DNA from: CAWBRT01 sp963791145
Lineage (GTDB): Bacteria; Acidobacteriota; Terriglobia; Terriglobales; Acidobacteriaceae
Direction: 5' to 3'
Length of the DNA: 64,000 bases
Assembly: GCA_963791145.1 (NCBI GenBank)
Contig: CAWBRT010000003.1
Coordinates: 62,001-126,000, forward strand
The position numbers and the translations under genes are program-made. The notes under the pieces were generated by a model that was not told the DNA's origin, searched no databases, and was given only the letters and a program-made list of their open reading frames with translations. This document shows positions 9,372 through 16,450 of the stretch, in pieces. The number at the start of each line of letters is the position of its first letter. Position 1 is the first letter of the stretch.

Positions 9372-9436
9372 GGATTAGTATCAGGTTGAATGGATTTTCA
9401 GCCAGCTAATCCCTACTCCCTATCCCCTATTCCCTG
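9348..9436. repeat. TTAGGGA-class inverted heptamer array overlapping the larC stop
   Basis: The left arm (about 9350-9378: GGGATTAGG, TAGGGATTAGGG) overlaps the last codons and the stop of larC. The right arm (about 9405-9435) is the CTAATCCC/CTATCCCC series. About 25 bases separate the arms. Confidence 0.65.
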
Positions 9437-9474
9437 GTTTCGGCTGCGCATAAATTCTGTCTGGACTCGAATTG

Positions 9475-11538
9475 ATGGAAACTAACAAGTCCGCGAAGTT
9501 CTACATTACGACTCCGATTTACTACGTCAATGCGCGCCCGCACATCGGGCACACGTACACGACCATGGTGTGCGATGCTATCGCGCGGCGCCACCGGCTG
9601 CTTGGCCACGATACGTTCTTTCTTACCGGAACCGATGAGCACGGGCAGAAGATCGAGCGCTCGGCGGCCGCCGCCGGCAAGTCGCCGCAGCAGTTCGCCG
9701 ACGAGATCTCCGGCGAGTTCCGCGCGTTATGGGACCGGCTGGGCATCAGCTATGACAAGTTCATCCGCACCACCAGCCGTGAGCACAAGCGCGGCACGCA
9801 GGAGATGTTCAAGCTGCTGGAGCAGCGCGGATACATCTACAAAGGCTCTTACAGCGGGCAATACTGCGTCTTCGACGAACTCTACGTGGATGTGAATACT
9901 CCCGGCGCGCCATGTCCGGAGTGCGGACGGCCCACCGAGACGGTGCGCGAGGAGAATTATTTCTTCAAGCTCTCAGCCATGGAAGAGCCGCTGCTGAAGC
10001 TCTATACCGAGAACCCGAATTTCATTCGTCCGGAGACGCGGCGCAACGAGGTGATCGCCTTCGTGCGCAGCGGGCTGCGTGATCTCTCCGTCTCGCGCAC
10101 CACCTTCCAGTGGGGCATCCCCGTGCCCGGCGACCCCGCGCACGTGATCTACGTCTGGCTGGATGCCTTGTGCAACTACATCACGGCGATGGGATTCGGC
10201 TCGCCTGACGCAAAGGATCAGGCACAATTCAAGCGCTACTGGCCGGCCGACGTGCACATGGTCGGCAAGGAGATCGTGCGCTTCCACTGCGTCTACTGGC
10301 CGGCGTTCCTGATGGCCGCCGGGCTGCCGCTGCCCAAAGGCATCGTGGCCCACGGCTGGCTGCTGTTTGAAGAGAGCAAGATGTCGAAGTCGCGCGGCAA
10401 CATCGTGCGCAGCGAAACCATTCTCGCGGTCCTGGGCGCCGATGCCCTGCGCTACTTCCTGATGCGGGAGATCGTCTTCGGCCAGGATGGCTCCTTCAGC
10501 TTCGACGCACTGGTGCAGCGCTACAACGCTGACCTGGCCAATGGGCTGGGCAATCTCGCCAGCCGCACGCTGTCGATGATCACCCGCTATTTCAAAGGCG
10601 AAGTGCCGTACCCGTCACACGATCTCAGCCGCTCGACGAATCCGCCGCTTGCCGATCGGGCAGTTTTTGACGTTTCCCTGGCCGAAACGGTCATAAGCCA
10701 TTTCAACGCTAAGTTCGATGAATTCAACTTTTCCGGCGCACTGTCCGAAGTTTGGTCCTTGATCGCGGCGGTCGACAAGTACATCGTCGAGAACGAGCCC
10801 TGGACGCTGGCGGAAAAACGTGACGAAGATAGCAAAGTACGGCTGGCAACCGTACTCTACAATTCAGCCGAAGCGCTGCGTATTGTCACCGCGCTGGCCC
10901 ACCCGGTGATTCCCGATTCGAGCGCCCGCATCTGGTCGCAACTGGGTCTGGGAGAGATCGGCAAGCTGAAGCTCCAGGAATTGAAGTGGGGCCAGCTTGT
11001 CATAGGCACGAAATTGGGCAAGGTCGAGGCGGTTTTTCCACGCGCCGACAAGAGCGCCATCGAAAGGATGCAGCAATTGGAACAGGAAGGCAGAACACAA
11101 ACTCCGGCTGCCGCGCCGGCAACCGCACCCGCGCAACCCGCCGCTCAAGCGCCGGCCAGTGCCGCTCCCGCAGTTCCGGCCCAGCAGCCGACCGCAGCCA
11201 GTGGCGAGTCGCCGACTATCACCATCGAGGACTTCATGAAGATCGATCTGCGCGTGGCGCAGGTGAAGTTTGCCGAGCGCGTCAAGGGCGCGGATAAGCT
11301 GCTGCGGCTGGAGATCGACCTGGGCGGCGAAACCCGGCAGATCGTGGCAGGCATCGCCAAGTCTTACACCCCGGAGCAGCTCATCGGCCGCAAGATCGTG
11401 GTGGTGGCCAACCTCGCTCCGCGCAAGCTGCGCGGGCTGGAATCGAAGGGCATGTTGCTGGCGGCCACGCTGGGCGACGGTGAGCCGGTTCTGGCGGGCT
11501 TCCTGGAAGAGGTGGCGCCGGGGGCCAGGCTGAAGTAG
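9475..11538 (+). CDS. metG: Methionyl-tRNA synthetase with C-terminal tRNA-binding domain
   Basis: Class I synthetase charging tRNA-Met. The HIGH motif is YVNARPHIGHTYTT (about residues 20-33) and the KMSKS loop is SKMSKSRGNIV (about 302-312). One CxxC (PCPECGRPT) in the connective peptide suggests the single-zinc-knuckle type. A helical anticodon domain follows, then a long Ala/Pro-rich linker (about 545-580) and an Arc1p/EMAPII-like tRNA-binding OB-fold starting at IDLRVAQVKFAERVKGADKLL. The linker is flexible and compositionally biased. The start is ATG 9475; a TTG immediately before is less likely. The gene looks intact. Confidence 0.95.
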   Translation: METNKSAKFYITTPIYYVNARPHIGHTYTTMVCDAIARRHRLLGHDTFFLTGTDEHGQKIERSAAAAGKSPQQFADEISGEFRALWDRLGISYDKFIRTTSREHKRGTQEMFKLLEQRGYIYKGSYSGQYCVFDELYVDVNTPGAPCPECGRPTETVREENYFFKLSAMEEPLLKLYTENPNFIRPETRRNEVIAFVRSGLRDLSVSRTTFQWGIPVPGDPAHVIYVWLDALCNYITAMGFGSPDAKDQAQFKRYWPADVHMVGKEIVRFHCVYWPAFLMAAGLPLPKGIVAHGWLLFEESKMSKSRGNIVRSETILAVLGADALRYFLMREIVFGQDGSFSFDALVQRYNADLANGLGNLASRTLSMITRYFKGEVPYPSHDLSRSTNPPLADRAVFDVSLAETVISHFNAKFDEFNFSGALSEVWSLIAAVDKYIVENEPWTLAEKRDEDSKVRLATVLYNSAEALRIVTALAHPVIPDSSARIWSQLGLGEIGKLKLQELKWGQLVIGTKLGKVEAVFPRADKSAIERMQQLEQEGRTQTPAAAPATAPAQPAAQAPASAAPAVPAQQPTAASGESPTITIEDFMKIDLRVAQVKFAERVKGADKLLRLEIDLGGETRQIVAGIAKSYTPEQLIGRKIVVVANLAPRKLRGLESKGMLLAATLGDGEPVLAGFLEEVAPGARLK

Positions 11539-11597
11539 ACACATTTTTCTGGATTTGGTGGAAGCCCACGCCTTCATAGGTGCGGGAAAAAGAAACT

Positions 11598-11673
11598 TAC
11601 TCAGGGTTCACCCTGGGCTATTGTCGTCTCTCCCTCCGGGAGGGTCCCTGAGTAGTTAGGAGACGTCGTCTCC
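11598..11673 (+). promoter_or_regulatory. Nested and alternative hairpins upstream of the Hyb-like operon
   Basis: In the 416-base gap 11539-11954, TACTCAGGG (11598-11606) pairs with CCCTGAGTA (11646-11654). Inside lie CAGGGT/ACCCTG (from 11602) and CCCTCC/GGAGGG (11632-11644). Just after is GGAGACG-T-CGTCTCC (11659-11673), whose arm can also pair with CGTCTCTCC near 11624. Mutually exclusive pairings of this kind suit a leader-RNA switch, but a dispersed REP-like repeat at the metG 3' end is equally possible. No gene was seen in this gap. Confidence 0.35.
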
Positions 11674-11858
11674 CAAGCTTCCACATAACACTCGCCTTAC
11701 GAGATAACTACTCCTAGACCAGGCAAACCTTGTCCTATTCAGTTCGCAGCACTGCAAAACGCAGTGAATCTTCGCAAAACGCAACGGGCTGATCTTCCCA
11801 TAAAGGAACCGATAAAGCTAAGCGGTTTCAGATCAAGGGATTAGAGTTTCTGCTGGAT

Positions 11859-11874
11859 TTGCACCCGGATTGCA
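11859..11874 (+). promoter_or_regulatory. Possible sigma-54 (-24/-12) promoter
   Basis: TTGCACCCGGATTGCA resembles TGGCACG-N4-TTGCA with two differences, one of them in the -25 G. If real, transcription would start near 11885, consistent with the first gene of the operon starting at ATG 11955 rather than at 11880. No activator gene is next to it. Confidence 0.25.
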
Positions 11875-11954
11875 CATACATGAGTAGCGACCGCCCAACA
11901 TGGCAGCAAATGAGTTCGCTCCGTGCAATGGGAATGGCGGACGCGGAGGCACTT

Positions 11955-12629
11955 ATGTCTATCTTATTTGTACTTCTGACGTTTCTGCTGGTGATCTCGG
12001 TCACCTATTTTCTGCGGCGGCCAGAGCAGCAGGCCGGGGCTTCCGTTCGGCTCCCCGAGGCCTGGCCCCAGCCAAAGGCTCCGCGACTCAACTCGGAGCT
12101 GGGCTTTGAAATTCCCAAGGGCTACTGTTTCCATCCCGGCCACACGTGGGTCTGCGACGAAGGCCGGCAGAACACACGTGTCGGCATCGACGCTTTCACC
12201 GGCAAACTGCTGGGCAAGATCGACGGCCTCGAAGTCGCGGGCCTGAACCGCTGGGTGCGCCAGGGGCAACCGCTGCTGACCATCAAGCGGGAAGGCTTGA
12301 CCTTCGAGATGCTCTCGCCCATCGAGGGCGTAATCACTTCGGTCAACCACGAAGTGATGAAGGACCCGAACCTGGCGGTTACCGACCCGTACCAGAACGG
12401 CTGGGTGTGCGTGGTGAAGTCGCCGGAGGTGACGACTAACCTGCGGAACCTGGTGCAGGGTCCGCTGGTAGCGTCGTGGATGCAGAACAGCGTTGCCCGC
12501 CTTTCCGCGATGGCTACGCAGATGGCGCCTGCTCTCGCTCAGGATGGGGGAGTCCCCATCGCCGGGATGATGGCACAGCTCGATCCCGGATCGCAGCGCA
12601 GGATCGTCCACGAATTCTTTCTGACGTAG
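11955..12629 (+). CDS. Membrane-anchored GcvH-like (biotinyl/lipoyl-fold) protein
   Basis: The product has one N-terminal membrane helix (about residues 2-20, ILFVLLTFLLVISVTYF), then a domain resembling glycine-cleavage H protein: GYCFHPGHTWVCDE, RVGIDAFTGKLLGKID, and LLTIKREGLTFEMLSPIEGVITSVN, with DPNLAVTDPYQNGWVCVVK at the end. When SPIEGVITSVN is aligned with the GcvH APVSGEVVEVN strand, the position of the lipoyl lysine is a glycine, so I infer it is not lipoylated at the usual site. The start ATG 11955 has GGAGG seven bases upstream. Its place ahead of HybA- and HybB-like genes points to a redox complex; GcvH-like proteins beside such modules recur, but no function is established that I know of. 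Confidence 0.7.
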   Translation: MSILFVLLTFLLVISVTYFLRRPEQQAGASVRLPEAWPQPKAPRLNSELGFEIPKGYCFHPGHTWVCDEGRQNTRVGIDAFTGKLLGKIDGLEVAGLNRWVRQGQPLLTIKREGLTFEMLSPIEGVITSVNHEVMKDPNLAVTDPYQNGWVCVVKSPEVTTNLRNLVQGPLVASWMQNSVARLSAMATQMAPALAQDGGVPIAGMMAQLDPGSQRRIVHEFFLT

Positions 12630-12729
12630 CAACCAGGCGAGGCCCCGGCCGGCTCGGCCGCGCAGGCCTCCACCCTGCCCCAGTCGCGTCCAAGCAGGCG
12701 CGCCGGGCCGGGATAAGGAAGGGGGAAAT

Positions 12730-13491
12730 ATGGGAAAGCGCAAAGCAATTCTGGTGGACATCAAACGCTGCGTGGGGTGCCAGGCCTGCGAACAGGGCTG
12801 CCAGGAAATCCATCAGTTTCCGAAGGAGCACCCGGCGCGTTTGTCGGACGTGGCGTTCACCATGGTCGAACAGAAAGAGGAGAAGTTCGTTCGCCGCCTG
12901 TGCCTGCACTGCGAGGAACCGGCGTGCGCTTCGGCCTGCCTGGTCGGTGCGTTGCAGAAGAGCGCACTCGGGCCGGTCACTTACGACGCCAAGAAGTGCA
13001 TGGGCTGCCGTTATTGCATGATCGCCTGCCCGCAGGGCATTCCGCGCTACCAGTGGTCGAAGCTGGTGCCCTACGTCAAGAAATGCGACATGTGCGTGGA
13101 TCGAATCAGCAAGGGCGGAAAGCCGGCGTGCGTTGAGGCATGCCCGGTGGAAGCCAGCGTCTTCGGCGACCGCGATGCCCTGCTGCAGGAGGCATGGGAA
13201 CGTATCCGCAGCGATTCCGGCTACGTGCCGCGAATCTACGGCGCGGAGGAGTTCGGCGGGACTTCGGTGCTATACGTTACCGACGTGCCCTTCGAGAAGC
13301 TCGGATTCGTCAAGCCGTCCATGGGTAACCAGCCTCTGCCGACGCTCTCGGCCGCCGCTTTGAGCGAGAGTCCGGTGGTGGTGCTAGTGGGCGGATCGAT
13401 GCTGTCGGCGCTCTACTGGATCACGCAGCGCCGCAAGCTGGTGGCGCTGGCGGAAAGCCAGGAAGAACAGCGCGGCAAGGGGAGGCACTGA
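12730..13491 (+). CDS. HybA-like ferredoxin subunit with four 4Fe-4S motifs
   Basis: An electron-transfer subunit of the DmsB/HybA class. Cysteine clusters in order: CVGCQACEQGC (near residue 14), CLHCEEPACASAC, CMGCRYCMIACP and CDMCVDR with CVEACP, enough for four 4Fe-4S clusters. A C-terminal hydrophobic segment (SPVVVLVGGSMLSALYWI) should anchor it to the membrane, as in E. coli HybA. No Tat signal is visible at the N-terminus, which starts directly at MGKRKAILVDIKRC, so the location of the domain relative to the membrane is uncertain. Shine-Dalgarno GGAAGGGGG precedes the ATG. It is followed after four bases by the HybB-like gene, clearly an operon. The hydrogenase or molybdoenzyme catalytic subunits that such proteins serve are absent from the window. 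Confidence 0.85.
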   Translation: MGKRKAILVDIKRCVGCQACEQGCQEIHQFPKEHPARLSDVAFTMVEQKEEKFVRRLCLHCEEPACASACLVGALQKSALGPVTYDAKKCMGCRYCMIACPQGIPRYQWSKLVPYVKKCDMCVDRISKGGKPACVEACPVEASVFGDRDALLQEAWERIRSDSGYVPRIYGAEEFGGTSVLYVTDVPFEKLGFVKPSMGNQPLPTLSAAALSESPVVVLVGGSMLSALYWITQRRKLVALAESQEEQRGKGRH

Positions 13492-13495
13492 TTTT

Positions 13496-14659
13496 ATGAA
13501 CGACTCAAAAATCACATTCTGGCGAGTGGTAACTGCACTCATATTCCTGGCGGGAATCTACGCCGCGTACCTGCGCTTCTTCCGTGGCTGGGAGGCAAGC
13601 ACTAACCTGACCGACGCGCAGCCCTGGGGACTGTGGGTCGGCTTCGGCACACTCTGCGGAGTGGGACTTTCGGCGGGAGGATTCGCTATCGCCGCCGCCG
13701 TTTACCTGCTCGGCATGGAGCGCTACCGGCCGGTGCTGAAGACCTCTATCCTGCTTTCGTTCCTGGGTTATTCGACCGTGTGCACCGGCATGATTTACGA
13801 GCTGGGACTGCCGTGGCGCATCTGGCATCCGATCATCTTCTGGAACCCCCATTCGGTTCTCTTCGACGTTTCCATGTGCGTCATGTGCTACACCAGCGTG
13901 CTGGCCCTGGAGTTCTCTCCTTCGCTGATGGAAAAGCTGCCGTGGCCGCGGGTGCGCGAGTTCTACCTGCACTGGCACCACCGGCTGACCATCGCCCTGG
14001 TTCTGGCGGGCACTCTGCTTTCTTCCATGCACCAGTCGTACCTGGGCGGACTGTTCCTGATCGCTAAGGGCCACGTCTATCCGCTCTGGTACAGCCCGTA
14101 CCTGACGACGATGTTCTATCTTTCGGCGCTTCCGGCCGGCATAGCCATGCTGATCATCGCCCTCTACCTGTGCGTGCGTTCGCTGAATGCCCACGTGGAA
14201 TACGCCATCCTGGAGGAGTTCAGCCGGGTGATGGCTTTCCTGTTGGCGGTCTACGGCGTCTTCCGGTTTCTCGACCTGCTGCGCAACGGGGCTGCTGCCT
14301 ACCTCTTCGCGCCGCGGCCGGAGACCCTTTACTTCTGGGTTGAGATCACTCTGCTGGTGATCGTCCCGCTGGCGCTGCTGAGCCAGTCCAGGGTGCGGCA
14401 TGATCCGCAATTGCTTTATTGGACTTGCGCCGTCGTGGTCATGGGTTTCATGTGCAATCGCCTGAACGTCTCCATCACGGCCATCGACGCCATGACCGGC
14501 GCGCACTACGTCCCCAAGTGGCCCGAGATGGCGCTGACCGTGGCGGTGCTGACGGCCGGAGTGGTGGCGTTCCGCCTGGCGGTGATCTACCTCGACATCC
14601 TTCCCAAGCGCGAGCCAATGCCGCGCGCGCTGTGGGTCGGAGCGCCGGCTGAGGCGTAA
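13496..14659 (+). CDS. HybB/NrfD-like membrane quinone-interacting subunit
   Basis: Integral membrane protein of 387 residues with about ten hydrophobic segments, matching the HybB subgroup of the NrfD/PsrC family. Typical blocks are QPWGLWVGFGTLCGVGLSAGGF near the N-terminus, WHPIIFWNPHSVLFDVSMCVMCY, and HQSYLGGLFLIA. In hydrogenase-2 HybB passes electrons between the HybA clusters and the quinone pool. Here it overlaps no hydrogenase gene, so it likely forms a quinone-linked module with the preceding ferredoxin and GcvH-like protein, with an unknown catalytic partner. The Shine-Dalgarno GGAGG lies within the end of the upstream gene, indicating translational coupling. Confidence 0.87.
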   Translation: MNDSKITFWRVVTALIFLAGIYAAYLRFFRGWEASTNLTDAQPWGLWVGFGTLCGVGLSAGGFAIAAAVYLLGMERYRPVLKTSILLSFLGYSTVCTGMIYELGLPWRIWHPIIFWNPHSVLFDVSMCVMCYTSVLALEFSPSLMEKLPWPRVREFYLHWHHRLTIALVLAGTLLSSMHQSYLGGLFLIAKGHVYPLWYSPYLTTMFYLSALPAGIAMLIIALYLCVRSLNAHVEYAILEEFSRVMAFLLAVYGVFRFLDLLRNGAAAYLFAPRPETLYFWVEITLLVIVPLALLSQSRVRHDPQLLYWTCAVVVMGFMCNRLNVSITAIDAMTGAHYVPKWPEMALTVAVLTAGVVAFRLAVIYLDILPKREPMPRALWVGAPAEA

Positions 14660-14755
14660 ACAAACAGGGGTTAGGGGGTAGGTTTTAGGGAATAGATTGC
14701 AGCTCTTTACCAATTCTCTAATCCCTACTCCCTAATCCCTAACCCCTGGAATTCT
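14660..14755. repeat. TTAGGGA-class inverted heptamer array
   Basis: The left arm (14665-14695) is GGGGTTAGGGGGTAGG-like. The right arm (14715-14749) is CTAATCCCTACTCCCTAAT-like and ends seven bases before the next ATG. It separates the Hyb-like operon from the glutamate-dehydrogenase-like gene. Confidence 0.65.
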
Positions 14756-16039
14756 ATGAAGCAAGATCTTCTACCGCAGGTCGACCAGGAAGCCGAGCAG
14801 GGGTTTGATCCGTATCTGCTGCGCATGCTCGAGTTGGACCGCATAGCCCGGTCGCTCGATCTGGAAGCCGCGGTTCTGGAGCAGATGCGGCACGCGGAGC
14901 TGGAGGCGACCATTCGCCTGCCGGGGGCACGCTCCGATGGAAGCGCCGCCGGTCTCAGCGCACTCACTTGCCTCTATGCGCCGGCGGCGGGCTCGATCAT
15001 CGAGTTGGCGATCGGAGCGGACACGCATCTGAATCAGGTGCGGGCTTCGGCCTTCCTCAACGACCTCAGCTGTGCGCTGCTCGGGCTGGGCTGGCGCGGC
15101 GGCGCGGCCGGGCTGATCTTCGACTCTTCCCAGTATCCCGAACGCGAAACCCGGCGCCTGCTGCGGCATTACTGCGAGACCCTGCAGCGGATTGTGCCCG
15201 ATGGCTGCGCTCTCTCTTCCGTGCATGGCGGCAACCGCGCTATTCAGGGCTGGCTGGGCCAGGACCTGCGGCAGTTCACCAGCCCATCCGGCGCCGCGGC
15301 GCGCCTGGCGGAGACGCAGCCGGAACGCCTTGGCAGGTGGATCGCCGAACTCGTACGCGCCTTCGCCCGTGACGTAGAAGTTCGAAGCTGCGCCATCCAA
15401 GGCGCCGCCGGATGGGGCATGGCGACAGCGCATGCTCTTTCAGCAGGCGCGGTGAAACGGAAAGCGGGCGTCGCTTCCAAACTTCCTGAGGCACTCGTTG
15501 CTTCCGGCGGAGTACAGGTCATCATGATGTCCGATTCTTCAGGCGCAGTTCGTAACCAAGACGGACTGAACCTGGGACGCCTGGAGGCGCACCTGGCGCG
15601 CCAGCAAGTACTGTTCGGCTATACCGGCGGCGAACACGCCCATACCGCGGATCTGCCGCACTGTGAATGCGATCTTCTGGTGCTGCAGTCGCCCATGCAG
15701 ATCACCACCAGAAACGCGGACCAGGTGCGCGCCCGCATGATCGTCGAGTGCGCTCCCGATTGCGTCAGCCAGGAAGCGAAAGCGCACCTCGCGGCGAGCG
15801 GCGTCGAGATCATTCCCGAACTGCTGGTGCGCTGCGGGCCGATTCTGCTGGCCGCCGCCGAGTCACAGACCTATGCCATGCGGGAGTCGCGCATTGTCTC
15901 CTTGCTGCGACAAAGAGCCGCTCAGTTGCGAGGCGAAATCGCCAAGTGCGCCTCTGCCTGGAAGACCAGCCTCTCCCACGCCGCCCTCATGTTGGCCGTG
16001 GAGCGCCGCGCCGACCAGATCAGGCGGGCGGGGCTTTAA
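14756..16039 (+). CDS. Glu/Leu/Phe/Val dehydrogenase-like protein lacking the catalytic lysine
   Basis: The 427-residue product has the two-domain layout and length of glutamate/leucine dehydrogenases. The dimerisation/catalytic domain I is at about 30-195 and a Rossmann domain II starts at CAIQGAAGWGMATAHAL. In the family the substrate-binding and catalytic block reads GGxKGG; here the aligned segment is GWRGGAAGLIFD (residues 112-123), where the catalytic Lys is Ala118. The nucleotide-binding GxGxxG is also altered (GAAGWG). The product SNAV-type segment survives only weakly. I infer a pseudoenzyme or an enzyme with changed chemistry. It follows the Hyb-like operon on the same strand but behind a repeat array, so co-transcription is uncertain. 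Confidence 0.7.
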   Translation: MKQDLLPQVDQEAEQGFDPYLLRMLELDRIARSLDLEAAVLEQMRHAELEATIRLPGARSDGSAAGLSALTCLYAPAAGSIIELAIGADTHLNQVRASAFLNDLSCALLGLGWRGGAAGLIFDSSQYPERETRRLLRHYCETLQRIVPDGCALSSVHGGNRAIQGWLGQDLRQFTSPSGAAARLAETQPERLGRWIAELVRAFARDVEVRSCAIQGAAGWGMATAHALSAGAVKRKAGVASKLPEALVASGGVQVIMMSDSSGAVRNQDGLNLGRLEAHLARQQVLFGYTGGEHAHTADLPHCECDLLVLQSPMQITTRNADQVRARMIVECAPDCVSQEAKAHLAASGVEIIPELLVRCGPILLAAAESQTYAMRESRIVSLLRQRAAQLRGEIAKCASAWKTSLSHAALMLAVERRADQIRRAGL

Positions 16040-16450
16040 CGATAGGGATAAGGGGTTAGGGATCAGGGATCAGCCGACGCATCCGAAACTGCACTGCGCT
16101 GGTTGCTTGCTCAAGTTGCTAGACCGGATTCAAAGTGGGCGTCCTCTTCGCTATCGGGGCTGCGGACCGCAGCCTGTATCAGCCGCCGGGCTGATTGCCC
16201 GGCTACCGTACGGGGTATACCTTCCGCAAATCCGGTCTAATCCCTAAACCCTGAACCCTAAATCCTAGGGATTACCATCGCCGACTTTTCCCGGTGCTGG
16301 TCTCTCCGTCATCAGCCTGCTGTCACCCACCGATCCATGCCTGGAGCGGCCCTCCGTGGAACTTCCTAAGGTCCTGAAGGCAAGGGAATTAAGGTCAGAT
16401 TGGCAGGGACTAAAAGTTCCTTCTCATTGTGAGTTGCGCATTTCCTCCGT
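16040..16450. other. Intergenic region with two repeat systems
   Basis: A gap of 411 bases. A TTAGGGA-class left arm (16041-16073) begins just after the stop of the upstream gene and its right arm lies at 16236-16272. Between them is a TAGACC-bounded element (16120-16239). The last 175 bases before the ABC exporter show no gene and should contain its promoter. Confidence 0.55.
16120..16239. repeat. TAGA-bounded inverted repeat element (TAGACC type)
   Basis: TAGACCGGATT at 16120-16130 is the exact inverse of AATCCGGTCTA at 16229-16239. The 98-base interior includes GGCTGCGGACCGCAGCC and GCCGGGCTGATTGCCCGGC hairpins. Architecture matches the elements at 18290, 27451, 29056 and 30692, but the interior differs. 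Confidence 0.65.

Noticed and set aside
11859..11954. Longer N-terminus of the GcvH-like protein from TTG 11859 or ATG 11880
   Set aside because: ATG 11955 has a well placed GGAGG and starts directly at the membrane helix; the upstream part overlaps a possible promoter.
12653..12715. GC-rich stretch between the GcvH-like and ferredoxin genes as another palindromic element
   Set aside because: It has CTCCACCC and GGCCCCGGCC pieces but no complementary arms with the family edges.
5580..16275. TTAGGGA arrays as CRISPR or telomere repeats
   Set aside because: Units are 7 bases, degenerate and arranged as inverted arms; there are no spacers of constant length and no chromosome end.
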